Below are positions 25,565 to 34,200 of a stretch of DNA of 39,510 nucleotides, piece by piece. Position 1 is the stretch's first letter, and every line of letters begins with the position of its first letter. The notes beneath the pieces are model-generated. The model was not told where the DNA came from and did no database searches. It saw only the letters and a program-made list of their open reading frames with translations. The position numbers and the translations under genes are program-made. Source of the DNA: an uncultured Allobaculum sp. (GTDB lineage: Bacteria > Bacillota_I > Bacilli_A > Erysipelotrichales > Erysipelotrichaceae); contig CAJTVE010000024.1 in the NCBI GenBank assembly GCA_910579655.1, positions 1 to 39,510 of the forward strand, given 5' to 3'.

Positions 25565-26572
25565 ATGGATCAGAATTCACTTTTAACATGGTATAACAAA
25601 GAAAAACGCGACCTGCCGTTTCGCAAAAACCGCGATCCCTACCAGATCTGGATCAGTGAGATTATGTCCCAGCAGACGCGCATTGAAGCGATGCTGGATC
25701 ACTATGAGCGCTTTATTGGGCGCTATCCGACCCTGACGGATCTGGCTGGCGCCGATGAGGATGAACTGCTCAAGCTCTGGCAGGGGCTTGGCTATTATTC
25801 CCGCGCCCGCAATCTGAAAAAAGCAGCCCAGGTGTGTGTGGAACAATATGATGGTCATCTGCCCGCAACGAAGGCAGAACTCAAGAAACTGCCGGGAATT
25901 GGTGACTATACAGCCGGAGCGATTGCTTCGATTGCCTATGGACAGCGGGTCACGGCCATTGATGGCAATGTCATCCGGGTATGCTCCCGGTATTACTGGC
26001 TGGAAAATGACTTCAATCAGCCTAAAGAAAAGAAAAAACTCGAAGCTCTTTTGTTGGAGATTCTGCCCGCGTCTGAACAGATGCCGGATTTTACGCAGGC
26101 TTTGATGGAACTTGGAGCGAGGGTGTGTCAGCCCAAAACGGCTCGCTGTGACATCTGCCCGTTAAAATCCACTTGTAAAGGGGCTTTGCACGATCACCCT
26201 GAAAAGCTTCCGATCGCCCGCAAAGTGGTCGAAAAGAAAAGCGAAGACAAACAGGTCATCATCTGGATGGCAAGACACGAAGGCCAGTGGATGATCCGGG
26301 TCCACAAGCGCCCTGCAAAAGGCCTTCTGGCCGGTTTGTATGAATTTGATGATCATCTGCCTGAAACGGTTCTGGATACCTTCCCCCTTGGTGAATACAG
26401 TCACACTTTTACGCACCGGATCTGGAATATGAAGGGCACGCTTGTCATTACCGAGTATGATGCATCCTTCATGCCAATGATCCAGTGCGAAACGGAAGCG
26501 GCTGTTCCTTCGGCCTTCATGCCGTTTTATGAAAAAGCACAAGAAATTATCCAGAACCTGGCTGAGAAATGA
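25565..26572 (+). CDS. mutY: A/G-specific adenine DNA glycosylase
   Basis: MutY removes adenine mispaired with 8-oxoguanine in base-excision repair. The 335-residue protein has the catalytic glutamate E32 in WISEIMSQQT, the helix-hairpin-helix LPGIGDYTAGAI (about 111-122), the catalytic aspartate D133 in TAIDGNVIRV, and a [4Fe-4S] cluster motif C-x6-C-x2-C-x5-C (C188, C195, C198, C204). The C-terminal third is the NUDIX-like domain that reads 8-oxoG (from about 225; HTFTHRIW near 278). I choose ATG 25565 because the family starts just before W-Y; an upstream in-frame ATG (25523) adds 14 unlikely residues. No ribosome site is seen before 25565, and the -10 box suggests leaderless translation. 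Confidence 0.93.
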   Translation: MDQNSLLTWYNKEKRDLPFRKNRDPYQIWISEIMSQQTRIEAMLDHYERFIGRYPTLTDLAGADEDELLKLWQGLGYYSRARNLKKAAQVCVEQYDGHLPATKAELKKLPGIGDYTAGAIASIAYGQRVTAIDGNVIRVCSRYYWLENDFNQPKEKKKLEALLLEILPASEQMPDFTQALMELGARVCQPKTARCDICPLKSTCKGALHDHPEKLPIARKVVEKKSEDKQVIIWMARHEGQWMIRVHKRPAKGLLAGLYEFDDHLPETVLDTFPLGEYSHTFTHRIWNMKGTLVITEYDASFMPMIQCETEAAVPSAFMPFYEKAQEIIQNLAEK

Positions 26573-26747
26573 TTTTGACTGTTGTGGCTTGTCATTATAT
26601 ATGGAAAAGACAAAATAACTGAATACAGGCAAGGCAGACAGAAAAACTGGTGCATAGAATTCAGGCTGGTAAAAACAGATGTTGAATTCTGGCCTTTAGA
26701 GAGGTCAGGCACATAGAGAAGTCAGGGGTATAGAGATACAGGTACAC

Positions 26748-26775
26748 GGAAACAATAAATAGGAAACAATAAATA
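26748..26775 (+). repeat. 14-bp tandem duplication before the HAD gene
   Basis: GGAAACAATAAATA is present twice head to tail. It sits 20 nt before the HAD-phosphatase start in an A/G-rich leader with further short look-alike repeats (ACATAGAGAAGTCAGG, GTATAGAG). It is probably replication slippage. Confidence 0.6.
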
Positions 26776-26795
26776 GAGGAAAAGGAGATGGAGAA

Positions 26796-27719
26796 ATGGG
26801 TAGTTCAATCAAAATGGTTGTCTGCGATCTGGATGGAACATTGCTGAAACATCCAAAGAAAATATCGGAACGAAATAAGAAGGCCATCCGTGAGATGCGC
26901 AAGAAAGGGGTGCTTTTTGGCGTCTGTTCGGGCAGATCGGCAATTGCCCTGCAAAAGAAGCTCAAAACCTGGGGCATTGACAAGGATGTAGATTTCGTTC
27001 TGGGTTTTAATGGCGCAATGTACTGGGACCCCGCAACGGATGAAGTCCAGGCAGCCTATGCGTTGAATGCCGAAGATATTCCTCCAATTTTAGATGCCTG
27101 TAAAGGATATCCTTTTTCCTTTTCTCAATACGAAGGACTGAAGATGCTTTCGACCAAAAAAAACTTCCTGACCAGTGCAATGGCCGGGCGCAATGAGCTG
27201 GAATTTGTGACCGTCCCCATAGAGGAGCTGAAAAAGCGGACCTATAAATTCATGGCGGTCGGCATGCCCTGGACGCTTTCCAAGTGGCTGAAAAGCGGCA
27301 GGAAACATGAACTCAAGTCAGCTCGCGTATTCCGCTCGGGACCGTTTTTGCTGGAATTCGTCAATCCACATTTAAGCAAGCTTGAAGGCGTGCGCATGGT
27401 GGCGAAGAAATATGGCATCAAACTGGATGAGATCGCGGCTTTTGGCAATGATAACAATGACTTGGAAATGATCGAAGGAACAGTTGGTGTTGCCATGTCA
27501 AATGCCCTGCCGGCCGTAAAGGAAAAAGCCAGCTATATTACGGATTCTAACTGGAAAGATGGCGTAGCAACATGGGTTGAACAATACGTGCTGGCAGATA
27601 ATCCGCCAAAACCCGTCATGAAATATAAGGATAAGTACCTGGCGGCAACAACAGCGGCTACTGCTGAGGCTGTCAAGCCTGCTGACGCTGCATCTCCAGC
27701 GGCTTCCAGAGCAGTGTAA
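26796..27719 (+). CDS. Cof-type HAD-family phosphatase
   Basis: A 307-residue haloacid-dehalogenase hydrolase of the Cof/YbiV type, dephosphorylating sugar phosphates or similar small substrates. Motif I is VVCDLDGTLL (nucleophile D11, D13), motif II is the VCSGRS block (about 43-48), and motif IV is GNDNNDLEMI (G217-D222). The type II cap domain lies between. The last 28 or so residues (ATTAATAEAVKPADAASPAA) form an Ala/Pro-rich tail not seen in typical members, perhaps unstructured. The ribosome site is AAGGAG about 9 nt upstream. It is monocistronic. The substrate cannot be deduced. Confidence 0.9.
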   Translation: MGSSIKMVVCDLDGTLLKHPKKISERNKKAIREMRKKGVLFGVCSGRSAIALQKKLKTWGIDKDVDFVLGFNGAMYWDPATDEVQAAYALNAEDIPPILDACKGYPFSFSQYEGLKMLSTKKNFLTSAMAGRNELEFVTVPIEELKKRTYKFMAVGMPWTLSKWLKSGRKHELKSARVFRSGPFLLEFVNPHLSKLEGVRMVAKKYGIKLDEIAAFGNDNNDLEMIEGTVGVAMSNALPAVKEKASYITDSNWKDGVATWVEQYVLADNPPKPVMKYKDKYLAATTAATAEAVKPADAASPAASRAV

Positions 27720-27871
27720 CGAGAACGGCCGGGATTGCTGCTTGAGAACGTGGATTGCTATTGGGGAATCAGAAACGATCGGATCAGATAGAATCGGATT
27801 GAATCAGATTCAATCTCAGATCATTTTGAAAAAATCAGAATATGAACCATAAGGAGGACAACAAGGACACT

Positions 27872-28366
27872 ATGGAAGTACAGGAAACAAAACCACAGGT
27901 TGAAATTGAAAGCTTTACTCTGGATCATGATGCAGTCATTGCACCCTATGTCCGTCTGATTGATACGACAAGCGGACCCAAAGGGGACACAATTTCCAAT
28001 TTTGATGTCCGTCTGAGCCAGCCTAATGAAGAGTTTATTGATACAGCCAGTCTGCACACACTTGAGCATCTGCTGGCCAAATATCTGCGCCCGCAGATTG
28101 AAGGCTATATCGATTGCTCGCCGTATGGATGCCGGACGGGATTCCATCTGCTGGTCTGGGGAGAACTGTCGAGTCTCGATGCGGCCAGAGCCCTGAAAAA
28201 GGCGCTGGAGCAGACGCTGGAGACTTCGTGGCAAGAAGTGCCGGGAACGGCGCGTAAAGAATGTGGCAACTATCGGGATCATTCGCTGGAAGGGGCCAAA
28301 AAGTGGGCGGCGAAGATTCTGGAGCAGGGAATCAGCGCTGACGCTTTCGTTCATATCCCTGTCTGA
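27872..28366 (+). CDS. luxS: S-ribosylhomocysteine lyase (autoinducer-2 synthase)
   Basis: LuxS cleaves S-ribosylhomocysteine to homocysteine and the autoinducer-2 precursor in the activated methyl cycle. The 164-residue protein has the opening ESFTLDH, the metal ligands H62 and H66 in SLHTLEHLLA, the catalytic cysteine C82 in DCSPYGCRTGF, and the third metal ligand C131 in KECGNYRDHSL. An in-frame ATG at 27842 has no ribosome site, whereas AAGGAGG (27852-27858) and AAGGA stand before the ATG at 27872; the family also starts close to the ESF motif, so 27872 is chosen. It is monocistronic, and homocysteine output relates functionally to cysK further along. Confidence 0.96.
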   Translation: MEVQETKPQVEIESFTLDHDAVIAPYVRLIDTTSGPKGDTISNFDVRLSQPNEEFIDTASLHTLEHLLAKYLRPQIEGYIDCSPYGCRTGFHLLVWGELSSLDAARALKKALEQTLETSWQEVPGTARKECGNYRDHSLEGAKKWAAKILEQGISADAFVHIPV

Positions 28367-28584
28367 TTTGGGCTGGCTTTCTGGCCGGCTCTGGTCGCAG
28401 GCCTGGGGCTGTTTCCCGATCGATTCTGATCGGACGCCTGCCCGGTTTCCAGGCCGATTCCGGTCTGGCTTCTGGCTGACTCTGCCCTGATTCTGTTGGC
28501 ATACAGCCAAAGAGAAATTTTTCTGGCAGCCCTTGGACAATGTGATCCAGCACAGAATCAGCGTTTTGAAAAGTGAAGTAACTG

Positions 28585-28620
28585 AAAATCAGGGAAGAGC
28601 CGCTGTTTTTCCCTGATTTT
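28585..28620. terminator. Terminator between luxS and secA
   Basis: The 12-bp arms AAAATCAGGGAA and TTCCCTGATTTT flank a 12-nt loop. A/T runs at both outer ends allow either direction. Confidence 0.75.
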
Positions 28621-28844
28621 GTTTACTCTACGTGAAAATTATTATATTATGGACAAGTTTACTAAGGTAAAACATCTTGTTCATATTATTTTTTTGCCTG
28701 AATATCTATTTTTTTCAATCAATGGCAAGCGGACTGAAAAAAGTGAAAAAGCGTCCAGAAATGGTTAAAGTGTGTAAAATACGGGTACAAGAGCAGAGTG
28801 TGAAGAAGAAGAGACCGCTTGCTTTGGGGTGTTTGAATCCCCTA

Positions 28845-28853
28845 TGCTAAAAT
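28845..28853 (+). promoter_or_regulatory. secA extended -10 promoter
   Basis: TGCTAAAAT (28845-28853) fits the TG-n-TAAAAT extended -10 form, 36 nt upstream of the secA ATG. No consensus -35 is at the right distance; GGGG-n9-CCCC (28826-28842) lies just upstream. Confidence 0.4.
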
Positions 28854-28889
28854 GTAATTTGCTAAAGTTTGACTTGAGAGGAGAAATAA

Positions 28890-31349
28890 ATGGCTCTTTT
28901 TGGAGGACTGTTCTCGGAAGAAGCAAGAGAACTGAAACGGCTGGAAAAAACAGCAGATCAGGTTCTTGCTCATGAAGATGAGATGAAAGCTTTAACTGAC
29001 GAACAATTAAGAAACAAAACTGAAGAATACCGGGAACGCCTTAAAAAAGGCGAAACCCTGGATGACCTCTTGCCAGAAGCCTTTGCGACGGCAAGAGAAG
29101 CAGCCAGCCGGGTCATCGGTGAAAAACCATATAAAGTTCAGATCGAAGGTTCTGCGGCAATGCACCGTGGTGACATTGCGGAAATGAAGACCGGTGAAGG
29201 AAAAACCCTGACCGCGACGATGGCCGTATATCTGAACGCCCTGATGGGAAAAGGCGTACACGTGATCACCGTCAACGAATACCTGGCTGGTCGAGATGCT
29301 GCGTGGATGGGTGAAATCTACCGTTTCTTAGGCCTGACGGTTGGCGTAAACAAACGCGAACTGTCTGCGGCTGAAAAACGTGCGGTTTATGCCTGTGATG
29401 TAACGTACACCACCAACTCCGAACTCGGATTTGACTATCTGCGTGACAACATGGTAACGGATGTAAATGATCGCGTTTTACGCGGTTTGTACATGGCCAT
29501 TATCGATGAGGTCGACTCTGTCCTGATCGATGAATCCCGTACCCCGCTGATTATTTCCGGTGGTAAAAAAGACACCGCAAACCTGTATATTGCAGCGGAC
29601 CGCTTTGTCAAAACTCTGGTAAAACCAGAATACGAATACGATAAACTGTCCAAGGAACAGAAGATTGTTTCCGGTGACTACGATATCGATGAAAAGACCA
29701 GACAGGTCATGCTGACAGATTCCGGTGTTGAAAAAGCAGAACGCTTCTTCAACCTGAAAAACCTGTATGATCTGGAAAATACGCAGCTGGTTCACCACCT
29801 CAATCAGGCATTAAAAGCCAACTTCATCATGATGAAGGACGTTGAATACGTGGTTTCGGACCAGAAAGAAATCGTCATTGTTGACCAGTTCACCGGTCGT
29901 ACAATGCCTGGCCGTGCGTACTCTGATGGTCTGCATCAGGCCATCGAAGCCAAAGAATGTGTCCCAATCAAAGAAGAAACATCCACGCTGGCTACAATCA
30001 CTTACCAGAACTTCTTCCGCCTGTATGAAAAACTGGCCGGTATGACGGGTACTGCGAAAACTGAAGAGGAAGAATTCCTCAACACTTACAACATGCGTGT
30101 TGTAGTCATTCCAACCAACCGTCCAATTGCCCGTCAGGATTTACCAGACGAAATCTACGGAAAAAAAGATGACAAATACAAAGCCCTGGTTCGCAAAGTC
30201 AAAGAACTCTACGAAAAAGGCCAGCCAGTTCTGGTTGGTACCATTGCGGTAGAAGTTTCTGAACTGATTCACCAGATGCTGCTTAACGAAGGCATTCCCC
30301 ACGAAGTGCTGAACGCCAAAAACCATGCACGAGAAGCCGAAATCGTTGCCAAAGCCGGCCGGCCAAAAGCCGTTACGATTGCGACAAACATGGCTGGCCG
30401 TGGTACCGATATTAAGCTGACCAAGGAAAGCCGCGCCTTAGGCGGTCTGGCTGTTCTTGGTTCTGAACGTCATGAATCCCGCCGCATCGACAACCAGCTG
30501 CGTGGCCGTTCCGGACGTCAGGGTGACCCAGGATTCTCGAAATTCTATGTCTCTCTGGAAGATTCTTTGATGGTTCGTTTTGGTACGGACAAGCTGAAAT
30601 CCCTGTTTGCTTCCCTTGGTGATGAGCAGATTGAATCCAAACAGGTTACCCGTTCCATCACCATGGCCCAGAAGAAAGTTGAAGGCTTCAACTTCGATAC
30701 GCGTAAAAACCTGCTGGACTACGATGATGTTCTGCGCCGCCAGCGTGAAATCATCTATGATCAGCGCAACAAAGTTCTCGAAAGTGAAGATGTGCATGAC
30801 ATGGTCCGCCTGATTTTTGAAAAAGTCATCGAACAGGCTATTCAGGCCAACCTTTCCGAAGGCCGTAAAGCGGAAGTTGATCTGCCGGGTCTTGTCAAAT
30901 CGCTGGAAGTTCTTGGGGTAAGTGGTGATCGTGCCATTCACGTTGAAGAACTCGAAGGCAAATCCTACGACCAGCTTAAAGAGTATATCTTTAACAAAGT
31001 CTGGGGTGCTTACGAACACGAAATCGAACTGGCCAAAGCACAGTTCTTGCCATTCGAAAAAAACGTTGTTTTACGCAACATCGACCGCAACTGGGTTGAG
31101 CATATCGACCGCATGGACAAACTGAGAAATGGTATCTATCTGCGTTCCTATGCTCAAAATAACCCGCTGCAGCAGTACGTTCAGGAAGGTTTCGACATGT
31201 TTGAAGACATGAACCGCCGGATTGACCGTGAAATTGCTTCTTACCTGTTAAAAGTACGCATCCGACAGGAAAAACCACAGAATAAAGTGGAAGAAGCCAG
31301 AAGTGCTCATGAAGCGAGGATGAATAAAAATGGAACTGTTCGAGCTTAA
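28890..31349 (+). CDS. secA: Preprotein translocase ATPase SecA
   Basis: SecA is the cytosolic motor that pushes unfolded preproteins through SecYEG. The 819-residue protein has nucleotide-binding domain 1 with Walker A MKTGEGKT (K105) and Walker B DEVDS (D206-D209), the SecA signature TYTTNSELGFDYLRDNM, the preprotein crosslinking domain, nucleotide-binding domain 2 (NMAGRGTDIKL, then RRIDNQLRGRSGRQGDPG), and the helical scaffold. The C-terminus ends in a basic, polar tail without the CxCx8C(H/C) zinc motif, so it lacks the metal-binding linker found in many SecAs. GAGGAG is 8 nt before the start. Its 3' end overlaps prfB by 20 nt, which implies one mRNA and coupled translation. Confidence 0.98.
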   Translation: MALFGGLFSEEARELKRLEKTADQVLAHEDEMKALTDEQLRNKTEEYRERLKKGETLDDLLPEAFATAREAASRVIGEKPYKVQIEGSAAMHRGDIAEMKTGEGKTLTATMAVYLNALMGKGVHVITVNEYLAGRDAAWMGEIYRFLGLTVGVNKRELSAAEKRAVYACDVTYTTNSELGFDYLRDNMVTDVNDRVLRGLYMAIIDEVDSVLIDESRTPLIISGGKKDTANLYIAADRFVKTLVKPEYEYDKLSKEQKIVSGDYDIDEKTRQVMLTDSGVEKAERFFNLKNLYDLENTQLVHHLNQALKANFIMMKDVEYVVSDQKEIVIVDQFTGRTMPGRAYSDGLHQAIEAKECVPIKEETSTLATITYQNFFRLYEKLAGMTGTAKTEEEEFLNTYNMRVVVIPTNRPIARQDLPDEIYGKKDDKYKALVRKVKELYEKGQPVLVGTIAVEVSELIHQMLLNEGIPHEVLNAKNHAREAEIVAKAGRPKAVTIATNMAGRGTDIKLTKESRALGGLAVLGSERHESRRIDNQLRGRSGRQGDPGFSKFYVSLEDSLMVRFGTDKLKSLFASLGDEQIESKQVTRSITMAQKKVEGFNFDTRKNLLDYDDVLRRQREIIYDQRNKVLESEDVHDMVRLIFEKVIEQAIQANLSEGRKAEVDLPGLVKSLEVLGVSGDRAIHVEELEGKSYDQLKEYIFNKVWGAYEHEIELAKAQFLPFEKNVVLRNIDRNWVEHIDRMDKLRNGIYLRSYAQNNPLQQYVQEGFDMFEDMNRRIDREIASYLLKVRIRQEKPQNKVEEARSAHEARMNKNGTVRA

Positions 31350-32431
31350 ACAGATTCTGTCTACTCACCTGGAGAAGTTGGACGCTCTGGGTGAGTCACT
31401 TTGACCTGCCTGAAAAAGAAAAACAGATTCAGGCTTACGACAAACAGATGCTGGAAGATGGATTCTGGAGCGACCAGAAGAAAGCCCAGAATACCATCCG
31501 CAAACAGAACTCCCTCAAGGAAATCGTCAGCGGCTATAAAGAGCTGCGTGAAATCTTTGATGGTTTAGCCGAAACGGCTGAAGTTCTGAAAAGTGATCCG
31601 GATGAAGAATTACTGGAAATGGCATCCATGGAAGCTGAAGAAGCGACCGCAAAAATGGATGACTTCGAAGTGAAAGTTCTTCTGTCCGGCGAGTATGACA
31701 ACTCCAATGCCATTCTCGAGTTTCATCCAGGGGCAGGCGGAACCGAATCCTGCGACTGGACCAGCATGCTCTATCGCATGTATACCCGCTATGCCCAGAA
31801 CAAGGGCTTTAAAGTCACCGTTCTGGACTTCCAGGAAGGCGAAGAAGCGGGCATTAAGTCGGCTACGATTCTCGTTGAAGGCGAGAAGGCCTATGGCTAT
31901 CTGAAAGGCGAAAAAGGCGTTCACCGTCTCGTGCGGATTTCTCCCTTTGATGCCGGCGCCAGACGCCATACCTCCTTTGCCTCCGTTGAGGTCATGCCGC
32001 AGTTCAATGACGACATTGAAATTGAAATCAAACCGGAAGATCTGATTGTCGAAACCAAGCGGGCTTCCGGGGCTGGCGGCCAGCATATCAACAAGACAGA
32101 CTCGGCCATCCGTATGGTCCACAAGCCAACCGGAATTGTTGCTACCTGTCAGTCTGGCCGCAGCCAGATCCAGAACCGCGAAGAAGCGCTTAACATTCTG
32201 AAGTCCAGACTGTTACAGCGTGAAATCGAGGAGCAGCAAAAGAAGATTGCCGCCCTTAAAGGCGAAACCAAAGCCAATGAATGGGGCAGCCAGATTCGAA
32301 GCTACGTTCTGCATCCATATACCATGGTCAAAGATGCCAGAACCGGATACGAAACCAGTCAGGCCCAGTCTGTACTGGATGGAAATCTGGATGGATTTAT
32401 CTTTGCCTGGTTAAAATCACAAATCGCATAG
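31330..32431 (+). CDS. prfB: Peptide chain release factor 2 with programmed +1 frameshift
   Basis: RF2 terminates translation at UGA and UAA. The gene starts at ATG 31330 inside the secA end. Its first 24 codons (MELFELKQILS to GESL) run into an in-frame TGA at 31402; a +1 shift at CTT-TGA-C continues as DLPEKEKQIQAYD from 31403 to 32431, giving 366 residues, the normal RF2 length. The stop-codon recognition motif SPF (in VRISPFDAGARR) and the catalytic GGQ (GAGGQHINKTDSAIR) are both present. The frameshift is the classic autoregulatory device: low RF2 slows termination at UGA and favours the shift. secA and prfB are adjacent in many Bacillota. Confidence 0.96.
31389..31405 (+). promoter_or_regulatory. 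RF2 programmed frameshift site
   Basis: The site comprises GGGTGAG (Shine-Dalgarno-like, 31389-31395), 3 nt, then the slippery CTT (31399-31401), TGA and C. The spacing between the stimulator and CTT is the same as in E. coli prfB (AGGGGG-UAU-CUU-UGA-C). Confidence 0.9.
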
Positions 32432-32435
32432 GCGC

Positions 32436-32475
32436 AAAACGGCGGCTGTCATTATGGGGGACAGCCGCCGTTTTT
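32436..32475 (+). terminator. Terminator of the secA-prfB operon
   Basis: ACGGCGGCTGTC pairs perfectly with GACAGCCGCCGT around an 8-9 nt loop, with AAAA before and TTTTT after. It starts within a few bases of the prfB stop. Confidence 0.9.
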
Positions 32476-33021
32476 GTGTAGATGACGATTCAGAAAGCAG
32501 TGATTTGAGGACAATAATCTGAGGACAGTGATTTTAGAGCAGTGATTTTAGAGCAATGAGTTTAGGACAGCAATCCAAAAAGATAGTAGTCAGGGGATAG
32601 TGGATTGAGCAGAGCTATTTGAAAGTCTGTGATGAAACGTTTTCTGGATAAGACGGAAAATGCAACAGAAAAATAGAGGGATGCGTGTATACGATCCAGA
32701 CAAAAATGATTCGGTTCAGAATGAAATGAAACAATTTTCTGTAACACTTGAGCCTGATACTTTTCAATCAGCCAAAAGATGGCTATCTTCAGTCCCATAA
32801 GCGAGGACAAATTATGCATCTTAAAATTTTGTGTTGTTCTTCCTGCTCCCGCCTTTGATTTCAAAGCGGATAGACTTGAAAACTCAGGCTTTCAATCGTT
32901 TGTTTCAAGAGCAGACCAGTCAATTTGAAAGCTGTGGATCTATACGTTTTAGGTCCTTTTATTGATCCATAAACTGTTAAACCGTCAGAAGACAGGAAAG
33001 TGAACCCAAAGGAGAAACGAA
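32476..33021. other. prfB-cysK intergenic region
   Basis: No gene is supported. It holds the degenerate tandem array at 32497-32576 and AT-rich sequence. I looked for a T-box or SAM leader before cysK and saw no GGGTGGnACCGCG or equivalent core, so cysK control is not evident. Confidence 0.5.
32497..32576 (+). repeat. Degenerate 13-15 bp tandem repeat
   Basis: About six head-to-tail units of GCAGTGATTTTAGA-like sequence: GCAGTGATTTGAG, GACAATAATCTGAG, GACAGTGATTTTAGA, GCAGTGATTTTAGA, GCAATGAGTTTAG and a partial GACAGCAATCC. It lies in non-coding DNA right after the prfB terminator. It is probably slippage-derived; a binding array is possible. Confidence 0.6.
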
Positions 33022-33954
33022 ATGCCTATTCATTCCAGTATGCTCGATCTGGTAGGAAAAACCCCGCTGGTCGAAGTCCAGAACATTGAAAAGAAATATG
33101 ATCTGCCCGGACGCATTGCCGTCAAAGTCGAAGGATTCAACCCCGCAGGCTCTGTAAAAGACCGTGTGGCCGCTAACATGATTAAAACCGTCGAAGCGGA
33201 TGGCCGCCTCAAACCTGGCACCACCATTATCGAAGCGACTTCAGGCAATACCGGTATTGGCCTGGCTGCTATTGGTGCTTTGAAAGGGTATCCGGTCGTC
33301 ATCGTCATGCCAGACACCATGTCCGTGGAACGCCGCAATCTGCTTAAGGCCTATGGCGCCAAGCTGGTTCTCACTCCAGGCGCTCAGGGCATGAAAGGGG
33401 CGATTGCGAAATCCGAAGAAATTGCCAAAGAAGTGGGCGATGCATTTATTGCCGGCCAGTTCGTGAACCAGGCCAATCCGGCTGCTCATCTTGCAACCAC
33501 AGGCCCTGAAATCTGGGAAGATACCGATGGTAAAGTCGATATCTTTGTATCCGGTGTTGGAACCGGCGGAACGATTTCTGGTGTTGGTGAGTATCTCAAA
33601 GCCAAGAATCCAGACGTAAAAGTTGTTGCGGTAGAACCTGAAACTTCTGCTGTTCTTTCTGGCGAACAACCAGGAAAACACGGAATCCAGGGCATTGGTG
33701 CGGGCTTTATCCCCGATACGCTGGATACTCATGTGTACGATGAAATCATCACGATTACAGACCAGGAAGCCTATGAGGCGGGCCGTGAACTGGCGCAAAG
33801 CGAAGGAATTCTGGCTGGAATTTCCTCTGGCGCAGCTTTAGCCGCCGCCAAACAGTTAGCGGCCAAACCAGAAAATAAAGGAAAACTGATCGTTGCATTG
33901 TTGCCAGATACGGGGGACCGTTATCTTTCAACACCAATGTTTGCCCAGGAATAA
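33022..33954 (+). CDS. cysK: Cysteine synthase A (O-acetylserine sulfhydrylase)
   Basis: A PLP enzyme making cysteine from O-acetylserine and sulfide in the cytosol. The 310-residue length is standard. K46 in NPAGSVKDR forms the PLP Schiff base, TSGNTG (73-78) binds the substrate carboxylate, and GTGGTISGVG (about 177-186) binds the PLP phosphate. GIQGIGAGFIP and the late SSGAALAA (about 267-275) are typical of CysK rather than cystathionine beta-synthase. GGAG is 8 nt before the ATG. It is monocistronic, with a terminator about 70 nt after the stop. Confidence 0.96.
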   Translation: MPIHSSMLDLVGKTPLVEVQNIEKKYDLPGRIAVKVEGFNPAGSVKDRVAANMIKTVEADGRLKPGTTIIEATSGNTGIGLAAIGALKGYPVVIVMPDTMSVERRNLLKAYGAKLVLTPGAQGMKGAIAKSEEIAKEVGDAFIAGQFVNQANPAAHLATTGPEIWEDTDGKVDIFVSGVGTGGTISGVGEYLKAKNPDVKVVAVEPETSAVLSGEQPGKHGIQGIGAGFIPDTLDTHVYDEIITITDQEAYEAGRELAQSEGILAGISSGAALAAAKQLAAKPENKGKLIVALLPDTGDRYLSTPMFAQE

Positions 33955-34024
33955 CTCCTCTTGCCGATCAATCCTGAATCGAAATCCCATCAAACGAAAA
34001 ACAGACAATCAAACACTTGGATTG

Positions 34025-34063
34025 AACCGGAATGCCAGTATTCAATGGCCTTCCGGTTTTTTT
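34025..34063 (+). terminator. Terminator after cysK
   Basis: AACCGGAA (34025-34032) pairs with TTCCGGTT (34051-34058), followed by a T-run to 34063. Confidence 0.75.
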
Positions 34064-34200
34064 ACTGTATGCCCTGTCCAGCCCACTAAAAAAGCCTGCC
34101 TTTCGACAAGCTTGAATCCACTTTGAGGTGGACTGAATTCATCATAAAAACAGAAACAAGGACAGGGGGTTAAGAAAAAGAAGAGAGGAAAGCCACTCTT

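Larger units (their letters stand above)
28367..28889. other. luxS-secA intergenic region
   Basis: The first 130 nt are unusually GC-rich, with repeated CTGGC/GGCCTGG words. They can form a stem with outer arms GCAGGC (28397-28402) and GCCTGC (28436-28441) and inner arms CCGATC and GATCGG (28416-28433). The rest is AT-rich and holds a terminator (28585-28620) and the secA promoter. No gene is supported. Confidence 0.45.

Noticed and set aside
27821..28540. 239-codon minus frame over luxS
   Set aside because: It covers the active-site-bearing luxS gene in antisense and has no start signal.
32880..33021. T-box or SAM riboswitch before cysK
   Set aside because: No GGGTGGnACCGCG, no SAM-core motifs and no antiterminator pair were seen.
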